Program-made: the position numbers and the translations under genes
Shown here: positions 1 to 6,390 of the stretch, piece after piece
Layout of the letters: the number at the start of each line of letters is the position of its first letter
Numbering within the stretch: position 1 is the first letter of the stretch
The notes under the pieces: model-generated
The model's database searches: none
What the model saw: only the letters and a program-made list of their open reading frames with translations
Told to the model about the DNA's origin: nothing
Assembly (NCBI GenBank): GCA_007131125.1
Contig: SLRE01000024.1
Location: 1 to 6,567, forward strand
Origin: Bacteroidales bacterium
Lineage (GTDB): Bacteria; Bacteroidota; Bacteroidia; Bacteroidales; UBA7960
Direction of reading: 5' to 3'
DNA length: 6,567 nt

Positions 1-21
1 TAATTAAAGAAATAATTCCTG

Positions 22-52
22 ATTGACGCAATGTTAATTGGTTGTATATTTG
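22..52 (+). promoter_or_regulatory. Bacteroidota-type promoter of the DoxX-like gene
   Basis: ATTG at 22-25 (the -33 element, consensus TTTG) is followed by a 19-bp spacer and TATATTTG at 45-52, an exact match to TAnnTTTG (the -7 element). This spacing is what is known for the primary sigma factor of Bacteroides and relatives. A start site near 59 would give a leader of about 47 nt before the ATG at 106. The leader is AT-rich and has no clear Shine-Dalgarno sequence, which is usual for the phylum. The promoter assignment is inferred from sequence match and position. Confidence 0.6.
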
Positions 53-105
53 TTTGCAAATTATTCAATTTAAAATAAGTAATTAACCTTAAAGACTAAA
101 GTATT

Positions 106-588
106 ATGAAAAACCTCACACCCATTGAAGAGCGCGCGTATAAATGGATGGCCAAAAGAGGACCCGTACTTTTGCGCATCAGTATCGGGATCGTGTTCTT
201 TTGGTTTGGCATCCAGAAATTTTTTCCCGGGGTAAGTTCCGCAGAAGAACTGGCTACAAGAACCATTGAAGTGTTGACATTCGGTTTGATGGGTCAGGCC
301 ATATCCATGCCGCTTTTGGCTGCATGGGAAGTACTGATCGGGATCTTATTCGTTTTTGGAATTTGGATGCGCATTGCCATTCCGCTGCTTTTTCTGCAAA
401 TGATTGGCACATTTATGCCCCTGTTTTTTTTCCCGGCCGAAACCTTTTTGCCTCCCCCACTTATACCGACCATCATCGGGCAATACATCATCAAAAACAT
501 TGTGATTATTACCGGGGCCATGATCGTTGGCGCCTACTACATGGGATTGGAGATCAAATGGGATAAGAAAAAAACGGAAGAAGAATAA
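106..588 (+). CDS. DoxX-like integral membrane protein
   Basis: Predicted inner-membrane protein of 160 residues with four hydrophobic segments, at about residues 21-39, 67-86, 88-110 and 127-146, and a charged C-terminal tail rich in Lys and Glu. The first helix carries the pattern LLRISIGIVFFWFGIQKFFPG (part of residues 22-42), which resembles the start of DoxX and YkgB/DUF417-type proteins (an LR-x-S-x-x-x-V-F-x-W-x-G-x-x-K-F-x-P type motif). The second and third helices contain EVLIGILFVFG and a run of aromatic residues, also typical of the group. The family has no single agreed biochemical role; some members are linked to quinone or thiol redox processes, but nothing here shows that this one is. 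It is monocistronic in the window, has its own promoter upstream, and ends 2 bp before the stop of the convergent neighbour. Start chosen because it is the first ATG of the frame and gives a short polar N-terminus before helix 1. The fold is fairly sure; the function is unknown. Confidence 0.8.
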   Translation: MKNLTPIEERAYKWMAKRGPVLLRISIGIVFFWFGIQKFFPGVSSAEELATRTIEVLTFGLMGQAISMPLLAAWEVLIGILFVFGIWMRIAIPLLFLQMIGTFMPLFFFPAETFLPPPLIPTIIGQYIIKNIVIITGAMIVGAYYMGLEIKWDKKKTEEE

Positions 589-590
589 AA

Positions 591-3035
591 TTACCAGCTC
601 CTCACAAAAGCATTGACAAAATGTCTGAACCAGGGGTCGTTGGCGGTGATTTCACGCGCCAGGGCCCTTGGTTTTTTTTCGGGCTTTTCTTCCCGGTAGG
701 TTTCGGCTGCCCTGCTGCCGGCAAATTCCTGCAGCCCCCGTATCTCCCTTGCTTCCACTCCCTTATTTTTCAGGTGAAACAGGAGGTCGGTAGCTGCAAG
801 GGGATCGTCCTTGCGGGAGAAATAACGGGTTGCAGCCATAACCAACTCACGGTGGCCGGTATTTTTTACAAATCCCTGAAGAGAGGTATGCTCCAGTCCA
901 AACTGTTCAATCCTGTTTTTTTCAAAAAAACGGGAAGTGCTCTCATAGGTTTCAAAAAAAGCTTCAAAATCTTCCGGTCCGGCATGAAAATAAGCGCTGC
1001 GGGCTTTGTCCATCAGCGCCTGGTAAGCGGCTGCAGGCTTATATGATTCAATGATGGCAAGGCTGTCGTTCACCTTGACGGGGCAGCGTTGGTGGGAACC
1101 TTTTAAACGGCGGATACCGGACAAAAGATCCTGGGTTTTCCGGAAATTTTGCCGCTCAATTTCTACAAAAGCCTCATCTACCATGGAGTTAATCTCTCTT
1201 TGAACCAGCTCGCACTCCTTGTCCAGTATTCCTTCGGACAGGGAAAGGATGCGTGCATTGATGAGGCTGTCGGCCCTCAGCTGATATTGCAGGCTAAGGC
1301 TTGCCACCCGGGTGAGTATCTCACGGGCGGTTTCCAGCTCGCCGGCCCAGGTTTTCAGGTGTCCTTCCGATAGCTTGTCCAGAACTTCTCTCCTTACCTG
1401 CTGAAGATCGGCAGCCAAACCTGTTTCAGGGCGGGGCTCCCTGATCAGAAGTTCCAGGCTTATCACCTTTGAACGGTCTTCCAGGTCCAGGGCTTCAGCA
1501 TAATGCTCATCCAGGTGATCATAGCATTCCAGTTCGGGATAATCCCTGCAAAGGTCCCTTGCAGCAGCATAATTTTGTACTGCCCGCTCAAAGTCTTTGA
1601 GACTAACAAACATTACCCCTTTCTCCTGGTGCCGGTTGGTAATTTTTTGCAAAAGTTCCATGGCCTCCCGGTTATCCGGAATAAAACCTTCATATTCCTG
1701 TTGATATTCCATGGCGCTGACGATATAGGCTGCGCCGAAAGAAAGGTTGTCGTTGTGCAGGGCACGCCTGGCCACAGTAAGAAATGAACGGTACATTCCA
1801 ACATGGGATTTAACAAACAACTCATTCAGTTTTGGAGAACAGGGGTAAAAAGGCTCCGTAACCAGGCAGTAATCCTTTACCTTTTCGAGCAGACCCAGGG
1901 ATTCATTAAACCGTCCCTCATCCATGAGCTCAAGTGAATTCTTGAAAAAAGCCTCCTTTATACTGTCGGCAAGGGAGTGGGTTTTTTCTTTCCAGGCTCC
2001 GGAAGGGAACATGGTTGCAATAACTTTTCCAATGCGGTTCAGGGCTTCGTTTTTTTCTCCGGCCCAAAAATCGATATCTGCCAGAGCAAGATGCGATGGC
2101 ACATGCAGGGGGTTGTATACCAGGGCAGATTGGAATTCTTCCCTGCCGAGGCTGGTATCCCCGGAATCCAGAGCCTGCATTCCTTTGTTATAAAAAAGCT
2201 CGTCGATGCGGGCCATGGCCTGATTAAACTCTTCCCTCAACTGTTCAAGTTTTGGCTTTAATTGGTTAAAACGGGTTTGAACACTATCGGGGTCGTTTTG
2301 ATTGAGGTCAATCCAGTCGTGAAAAGTTGCATACCTCACCCTGTTAAAAAGATTCTCAGCCTCACAAAGCCGAAACTCATCAAGAATGATGCGTGAAGGC
2401 TCTTCAACCCCCACACCCTCAATAAGCTCTCCGGCTCTATCCAGTTTTTTCCCGGCCTGGTAATACGTTTGCAGTGCTTCAAAAAAAGCTTCCATGCTAT
2501 CGAATGCACCCCCGTTGTAATAAAATTTCAGACCGGAAACTTCTGCCTCCAATTTGTTTGCATTTGCAGGCAATTCTGCTTCAAAAGAAAAGACCGTATC
2601 CTTTTTCCTTTCCAGTTCCATATCAGAAAAAATTCTGGTATAAACCGGTTTCCCCTGTTCATCTTTAAATTCAAGCTTCCAGGAAACAAGGTTGGGCAGC
2701 AGAATTTTTTCCAGGCTAAAATCTTTATAATTCAAATCGCCGCTAAGCTGCAAACCCGAAAAACGCACCTCTGCAAGGTAACTCCCGTTTTTTTGTTTTC
2801 CAATCGAAACATGTATTTCTCCTTTGAGAGTGTAACTGGTGGACACCCTGAGCTTTCCGCTACCCTCGGCAATATGCTGAAGCAGAGAATTAACAATGCG
2901 GGACTGCTCCGTTTCGTATGGAGTAAATGAAAAAGTTTGCTCAAAAGGTATCACTTTTGCGGGATAAAGCGTAAAGGCAGACAAGCCCAGGAGCAGAAGA
3001 AATAAAGAAAGCCGGGAAATAAATCTGAACAGCAT
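591..3035 (-). CDS. Exported TPR-like repeat protein, function unknown
   Basis: Protein of 814 residues that I do not recognise as a named family. Residues 1-26 look like a signal peptide or signal anchor: MLFRF and Arg8, then a hydrophobic core rich in Leu ending near PAK. There is no lipobox Cys, so it is probably not a lipoprotein. Residues about 60-172 alternate polar and hydrophobic residues and look beta-rich. Residues about 180-775 are mostly amphipathic helix with degenerate TPR-like units, for example near 277-310 (YNKGMQALDSGD, then FQSALVYNP), 362-390 and 470-496. The C-terminus has a basic/acidic linker (about 779-795) and ends in an aromatic-rich tail (PWFRHFVNAFVRSW). Seven Cys are present, four of them as two similar pairs. 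The gene is divergent from the YciO-kdsA cluster and convergent with the DoxX-like gene. A weak AAGG motif lies 4 bases upstream of the ATG. A scaffold or interaction role in the periplasm or at the envelope is inferred from the repeats only. Confidence 0.8.
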   Translation of the reverse strand: MLFRFISRLSLFLLLLGLSAFTLYPAKVIPFEQTFSFTPYETEQSRIVNSLLQHIAEGSGKLRVSTSYTLKGEIHVSIGKQKNGSYLAEVRFSGLQLSGDLNYKDFSLEKILLPNLVSWKLEFKDEQGKPVYTRIFSDMELERKKDTVFSFEAELPANANKLEAEVSGLKFYYNGGAFDSMEAFFEALQTYYQAGKKLDRAGELIEGVGVEEPSRIILDEFRLCEAENLFNRVRYATFHDWIDLNQNDPDSVQTRFNQLKPKLEQLREEFNQAMARIDELFYNKGMQALDSGDTSLGREEFQSALVYNPLHVPSHLALADIDFWAGEKNEALNRIGKVIATMFPSGAWKEKTHSLADSIKEAFFKNSLELMDEGRFNESLGLLEKVKDYCLVTEPFYPCSPKLNELFVKSHVGMYRSFLTVARRALHNDNLSFGAAYIVSAMEYQQEYEGFIPDNREAMELLQKITNRHQEKGVMFVSLKDFERAVQNYAAARDLCRDYPELECYDHLDEHYAEALDLEDRSKVISLELLIREPRPETGLAADLQQVRREVLDKLSEGHLKTWAGELETAREILTRVASLSLQYQLRADSLINARILSLSEGILDKECELVQREINSMVDEAFVEIERQNFRKTQDLLSGIRRLKGSHQRCPVKVNDSLAIIESYKPAAAYQALMDKARSAYFHAGPEDFEAFFETYESTSRFFEKNRIEQFGLEHTSLQGFVKNTGHRELVMAATRYFSRKDDPLAATDLLFHLKNKGVEAREIRGLQEFAGSRAAETYREEKPEKKPRALAREITANDPWFRHFVNAFVRSW

Positions 3036-3058
3036 GAAGCCTTGTTTTAAATTTTGGT

Positions 3059-3066
3059 CAAAGTTA
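3059..3066 (-). promoter_or_regulatory. Candidate -7 element for the 814-residue protein gene
   Basis: Read on the minus strand these bases are TAACTTTG, an exact TAnnTTTG match placed 23 bp upstream of the ATG at 3035. Transcription would start around 3052 and leave a leader of about 17 nt. No convincing -33 TTTG is seen 19-21 bp further upstream, so this is a half-supported site: an 8-bp motif with four fixed T/G positions and two fixed T/A positions occurs by chance in AT-rich DNA. Confidence 0.35.
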
Positions 3067-3202
3067 ATATTTTAAGCTTTTGGCCGTTGCCTGACCCGAA
3101 GTGCTGAAAAAAAAACCAGTAAGGTATAAAGATTATTGTATGGAAAAAGATTATTATTTTAGAAATTTGCAGCAATGGCAAATAATACAAGGCCTAAAAA
3201 AT

Positions 3203-3232
3203 TCTGATGAGAACAATAAAAAATTAAATTTG
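3203..3232 (+). promoter_or_regulatory. Candidate promoter of the yciO-like/cupin/kdsA operon
   Basis: TAAATTTG at 3225-3232 matches TAnnTTTG exactly. TCTG at 3203-3206, 18 bp upstream, is a poor -33 element. Transcription would begin near 3239, about 20 nt before the ATG at 3259. A purine-rich stretch, AGAAAGG at 3241-3247, could assist ribosome binding. It is the only promoter-like site seen before the three-gene + strand cluster, whose internal gaps are too short to expect others. Inferred from motif and position. Confidence 0.4.
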
Positions 3233-3258
3233 CATTTATTAGAAAGGTAAGCCCTGTT

Positions 3259-3879
3259 ATGTATATAAAAATATATCCGGAAAATCCCAACCCAAGGCAT
3301 GTGCAAATGGTTGCAGACTGCCTTCGCAACGGAGGTGTAATCATTTACCCCACCGATACGGTGTATGCACTGGGCTGCGACCTGTTTCAGCCCAAAGCGG
3401 TAGAGCGCGTGGCCAGGATCAAAGGGATCAAAGCTACCAAAGCCAATTTTTCGCTGATATTTTATGACTTAAGTCACATTTCAGATTACACCCGCCCTTT
3501 CAGCACCAGCGTTTACAAGGTTATGAAGAAAGCACTTCCGGGTCCTTTTACCTTTATTTTGAATGCCAACAACAGTGTGCCCAAAATTTTTCAAAGCCGG
3601 AAAAAGACCATCGGTATCCGCGTACCCGACAACAATGTGGTCCGTGAAATCGTAAATGAGCTAGGCAATCCTATTATTTCCACATCGGTATATCATGATG
3701 ACGAAATACTGGAATATGCCACCGACCCTGAGCTGATATACGAAAGGTACCAGGAACAGGTCGATATGATGGTAGACGGAGGCAATGGCGGCAATGAGGC
3801 CTCTACGGTAATCGACTGTACCGGCGACCAGCTGGAAGTAATCCGTCAGGGCAAGGGCATTCTGGAAGAGATTCATTAA
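3259..3879 (+). CDS. Sua5/YciO/YrdC/YwlC family protein, YciO type (TsaC paralogue)
   Basis: 206-residue cytosolic protein with the single YrdC-like domain. Visible landmarks are GGVIIYPTDTVYALGC (25-40), LPGPFTFIL (93-101), KKTIGIRVP (115-123), ISTSVY (140-145) and STVID (182-186). TsaC/Sua5 proteins make threonylcarbamoyl-AMP for the t6A37 base of tRNA, and automatic annotation would probably name this one so. However, the N-terminal pattern YIKIYPENPNPR, the NFSLIFYDLS segment and the overall length align better with E. coli YciO as I recall it. The KxR and SxN signature of TsaC/Sua5 reads K55-G-I57 and S143-V-Y145 here. YciO-type proteins bind nucleotide and RNA in the same fold but are not thought to replace TsaC in vivo, so a t6A role should not be assumed. 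First gene of a probable operon with the cupin (29 bp downstream) and kdsA. Start chosen at the ATG just before the conserved N-terminal strand. Family assignment is firm; the subtype is likely. Confidence 0.88.
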   Translation: MYIKIYPENPNPRHVQMVADCLRNGGVIIYPTDTVYALGCDLFQPKAVERVARIKGIKATKANFSLIFYDLSHISDYTRPFSTSVYKVMKKALPGPFTFILNANNSVPKIFQSRKKTIGIRVPDNNVVREIVNELGNPIISTSVYHDDEILEYATDPELIYERYQEQVDMMVDGGNGGNEASTVIDCTGDQLEVIRQGKGILEEIH

Positions 3880-3908
3880 CAGCACTGGTCCCCACAAAAC
3901 CTATAACC

Positions 3909-4235
3909 ATGATTGTCAACAACATTTTTGCCACAGAGAGCCTCTCCTTACCGGAAGACAAAGAGTTTTTCGAATCATTGTGCGAAGGCAACAACCTGAA
4001 GATTGAACGGATCGTAAGCCGCGGACAGGTTAGCCCGCCCGGGAAGTGGTACGAACAACCAGAAAATGAATGGGTGATCCTCTTGAAAGGCAAAGCCACC
4101 CTTGAGTTTGAGAAAAACAAGATGGCCCACCTGTCAGCCGGAGATTACCTGTTGCTGCCGGCCGGCCTCAGGCACCGGGTTGCCTTTACCAGCAAAGACC
4201 CCGAATGTGTATGGCTGGCCATCCATTTTAAATAA
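3909..4235 (+). CDS. Small single-domain cupin protein
   Basis: 108-residue cytosolic protein filling one cupin beta-barrel. Cupin motif 1 is recognisable from SPPGKWYEQPENEWVILLKG (residues 42-61): Glu54 and Gly61 sit in the expected E-x6-G arrangement, but the usual HxH is replaced by the W-Y-E-Q stretch (47-50). Motif 2 is GDYLLLPAGLRH (78-89), with the canonical G-x5-P-x-G-x2-H ending in His89. Thus only two of the usual four metal ligands are present. The form W-Y-[DE]-Q-x-x-x-E-W-V is, to my knowledge, found in a widespread group of small bacterial cupins with no agreed function. The gene lies 29 bp after the YciO-like gene and 21 bp before kdsA, so it is probably co-transcribed with both. 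A role in sugar or envelope metabolism could be guessed from kdsA, but nothing in the protein itself shows it. Start is the first ATG after the preceding stop. Confidence 0.85.
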   Translation: MIVNNIFATESLSLPEDKEFFESLCEGNNLKIERIVSRGQVSPPGKWYEQPENEWVILLKGKATLEFEKNKMAHLSAGDYLLLPAGLRHRVAFTSKDPECVWLAIHFK

Positions 4236-4256
4236 AAACCGGAAAAACCAATAATT

Positions 4257-5081
4257 ATGAATGCCACCCTGAAAAAAATTTTCAGCCTTTCTCAGAAAAA
4301 GAAGAACTTTTTTTTGATGGCCGGACCCTGCGTGCTGGAAGATGAGGAAATGGGTTTTGAAATTGCCGAAAAAATTTCCGGGATTTGCAGAAAAATGGAA
4401 ATCCCTTACATTTTTAAAGCATCTTACAAAAAAGCCAACCGTTCTAAACTGGACAGCTTTTCGGGCATCGGGGATGAGGTTGCCATGAACCTGCTGCATG
4501 ATATCGGGAAAAAATATGATCTTCCGGTTGTTACAGATGTCCATACTTCGGAGGAGGCACACATGGCAGCCCGGTATGTGGATGTGTTGCAGATCCCGGC
4601 CTTTCTTTGCCGGCAGACTGCCTTGCTGCTTTCAGCAGGAGAAACCGGACGGGCAGTAAATATAAAGAAAGGGCAATTCCTTTCGCCTGAAGCCATGCAG
4701 TTTGCCATTGAAAAAGTAAGGTCGACCAACAACCCTTATGTGATGGCCACAGAAAGGGGCACCACTTTCGGTTATGGCGACCTGGTGGTTGACTTTCGGG
4801 GTATCCCGACTATGCAGGGTTTTGGGGTTCCGGCGGTTTTGGATGTAACCCATTCGTTACAGCAGCCCAACCAGGCCAAAGGAGTTACCGGTGGATTGCC
4901 TCATTTGATCGGCACCATGGCCCGTGCGGGAATAGCCGCAGGAGTAGACGGACTTTTCATAGAAACCCATCCCCGGCCGGAAAAGGCCAAATCAGACGGG
5001 GCCAATATGCTTCCCCTTGACAAGCTGGAAAGTTTGCTGGAAAGTTTACTGATAATCAGACGAGCAGTTATTTCTTCCTAA
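4257..5081 (+). CDS. kdsA: 3-deoxy-8-phosphooctulonate synthase (Kdo-8-P synthase)
   Basis: Condenses phosphoenolpyruvate with arabinose-5-phosphate to give Kdo-8-phosphate, the committed step towards the Kdo of the LPS inner core; cytosolic TIM barrel. Diagnostic segments are AGPCVLE (22-28), FKASYKKANRS (53-63, with the KANRS motif that separates KdsA from DAHP synthases), TDVH (93-96), QIPAFLCRQT (112-121), the Lys pair in NIKKGQFLSP (135-144), DVTHSLQ (196-202), and FIETHPRPEKAKSDG (234-248). Cys25 marks the metal-dependent class; the E. coli enzyme has Asn at this place. His199, Glu236 and Asp247 fit the other three metal ligands. At 274 residues it is full length. Last gene of the three-gene cluster, 21 bp after the cupin; its TAA overlaps the stop of the convergent M23 gene by 4 bp and no terminator hairpin is seen there. 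Kdo pathway partners (kdsB, kdsC, kdsD) are not in the window. Identification is secure. Confidence 0.97.
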   Translation: MNATLKKIFSLSQKKKNFFLMAGPCVLEDEEMGFEIAEKISGICRKMEIPYIFKASYKKANRSKLDSFSGIGDEVAMNLLHDIGKKYDLPVVTDVHTSEEAHMAARYVDVLQIPAFLCRQTALLLSAGETGRAVNIKKGQFLSPEAMQFAIEKVRSTNNPYVMATERGTTFGYGDLVVDFRGIPTMQGFGVPAVLDVTHSLQQPNQAKGVTGGLPHLIGTMARAGIAAGVDGLFIETHPRPEKAKSDGANMLPLDKLESLLESLLIIRRAVISS

Positions 5082-6358
5082 ACCTCAGGTATTTCTTCTT
5101 TAAAGGCGATGTTTTCCAGCCTGATCATGAGGCTGTCGCGCAGTTCAAAAAACATTTCGTGGTAATCCTCGTGCAAGGGGTCTGCCGAAGGAAACTCAAG
5201 GCGAAGGTGGTCCACCTGCCGTCCGTTTTTCCAGAAGCGGAAACAAACATGAGGGCCGGTAGCCATACCCGTGGAACCAACATATCCGATTACATCACCT
5301 TGTTCAACCCTTGTTCCCGGCCTGATACCCCTTGCAAATCGGGACATATGCAGGTACTGGGTTTCATATACCGAATTATGGCGTATGCGTACATAATTTC
5401 CATTTCCTGCGGTATAGGCCGTGCGGGTAACAACCCCGTCTCCAACGGCCAGAATGGGTGTTCCGTGAGGTGCCGCATAATCTGTACCGTAGTGAGGCCG
5501 GCGGTCGCCATGGATGGGGTGCAACCGGCTGTGGGAGTAGCGTGAGCTGATGCGACCAAATTCAAGGGGGGCTTTGAGGAAAACCTTTCTGAGGTTTTCG
5601 GCTTCCGGGTTAAAAAACCCGTTGATGGTGTCGTGCTCAAAATTAAAACCGTATACTTCCCTTCCCCTGTGCACAAAATAAACCGCATCCACACTGGGAA
5701 TACCGATGGATTCTTCCCCGACAAAATTTTCCTGGTAAACCACCTTAAAACGGTCGCCCCGCTCCAGCCGGTGAAAATCCACTTCCCAGGCAAGTACTTC
5801 CGCAAGCCTGATGGCCAGTTGCTGGCTAAGGTTACCTGCAGCCAAAGCATTCCACAACGAAGACCGAATAACACCGGAGGCTTCCTGGGTTTTGGATGTT
5901 ACCTCTTTTTGCCCCCGCTCAATCCTGATGGAGTCCTCAAATGCAACTTTCACATAATCCAGGTTGGAAACCTCATAAATAAAATACTGAAGGGTAGATG
6001 TGGTATCGGGATTATAATAACCATGGTAGGCATTCCCGGCACGGATGCGCCTTGGATTGAACTCATCGATCATTTTGCGCGCAATGCGATCAATAACCAC
6101 CGGGCTGAGTTCAAAGTGGGAGAGAATATGGGAAAGGGTTTGCCCGCGTCTCACCACATCGCTCTTGATCACAAACCCTCCTTCTTTTATGCCAAATTCA
6201 TCCAGGAAGATCTCCTCCTCAGTTGGCTCGATTTTTTCTTCAGCAACAAGCTCTGACTCACCTGCGTTACGCAGAAAAAGATAAGCAAAAAGCACAATCA
6301 CCGCCAGGCTAACGCCCGCAACTGTCAAAATCAAAGTTCTTTTGGATGATCCTTTCAT
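5078..6358 (-). CDS. M23 family peptidoglycan endopeptidase, MepM-like
   Basis: 426-residue membrane-anchored, periplasm-facing protein, full length compared with E. coli MepM. Order: short basic N-terminus and one membrane helix (about 8-29); an acidic linker; a LysM/OapA-like segment (about 67-110, VVRRGQTLSHIL onward); a middle domain like the second N-terminal domain of MepM/Csd3 (about 165-240, including AWEVDFHRLERGDRF); the M23 peptidase domain (about 262-385); and a C-terminal tail. Catalytic-domain motifs are PHYGTD (His289 and Asp293, zinc ligands), YLH (His337, catalytic) and TGPHVC (His370, catalytic, and Cys372 where the zinc ligand His normally stands). Family members cut D-Ala-mDAP cross-links to allow wall growth; this role is inferred. 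The Cys variant is noted under findings. The ATG at 6358 is chosen since it directly precedes the basic-then-hydrophobic anchor; its leader is AT-rich with no clear Shine-Dalgarno site. It follows the right-edge gene by 32 bp and may share its transcript; the promoter would be outside the window. Confidence 0.93.
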   Translation of the reverse strand: MKGSSKRTLILTVAGVSLAVIVLFAYLFLRNAGESELVAEEKIEPTEEEIFLDEFGIKEGGFVIKSDVVRRGQTLSHILSHFELSPVVIDRIARKMIDEFNPRRIRAGNAYHGYYNPDTTSTLQYFIYEVSNLDYVKVAFEDSIRIERGQKEVTSKTQEASGVIRSSLWNALAAGNLSQQLAIRLAEVLAWEVDFHRLERGDRFKVVYQENFVGEESIGIPSVDAVYFVHRGREVYGFNFEHDTINGFFNPEAENLRKVFLKAPLEFGRISSRYSHSRLHPIHGDRRPHYGTDYAAPHGTPILAVGDGVVTRTAYTAGNGNYVRIRHNSVYETQYLHMSRFARGIRPGTRVEQGDVIGYVGSTGMATGPHVCFRFWKNGRQVDHLRLEFPSADPLHEDYHEMFFELRDSLMIRLENIAFKEEIPEV

Positions 6359-6390
6359 ATCTTATTTATTATCCAGTTTATATTCAATTT

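Noticed and set aside
424..431. Runs of eight T or A inside genes (424-431 in the DoxX-like gene, 672-679 in the 814-residue gene, 4308-4315 in kdsA) as phase-variation tracts
   Set aside because: All three frames are intact, the runs encode ordinary Phe or Lys codons, and essential or housekeeping genes such as kdsA are unlikely phase-variable loci. Runs of eight are common at this base composition.
915..931. Near-palindrome of T7-C-A7 that looks like a bidirectional terminator
   Set aside because: It is inside the 814-residue frame and is explained by codons for Phe-Phe-Glu-Lys-Asn; there is no GC-rich stem.
621..1046. Plus-strand frame of 141 codons opposite the 814-residue gene
   Set aside because: Shadow of the minus-strand gene: no recognisable domain, atypical composition, and the opposite frame is long with coherent helical repeats.
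3162..3169. GAAATTTG as an alternative -7 element for the + strand operon
   Set aside because: It lacks the leading T of TAnnTTTG and the nearest TTG upstream is 23 bp away; the site at 3225-3232 is a better match and closer to the gene.
3153..3186. Inverted repeat ATTATTT ... AAATAAT in the intergenic region, as an operator or RNA structure
   Set aside because: Seven A/T pairs with a 20-base loop; expected by chance in AT-rich DNA and thermodynamically weak.
3159..3344. Minus-strand frame of 61 codons crossing the start of the YciO-like gene
   Set aside because: It overlaps the conserved N-terminus of the YciO-like gene, has no promoter or homology signal, and its AT-rich part gives hydrophobic residues by composition.
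5606..5621. Perfect hairpin CGGGTT-AAAA-AACCCG, possibly a terminator
   Set aside because: It lies inside the intact M23 coding frame, far from any gene end, and has no following T run in the direction of a gene end.
5633..6256. Plus-strand frame of 207 codons opposite the M23 gene
   Set aside because: Shadow frame; the minus-strand frame carries a full MepM-like domain order and catalytic motifs.
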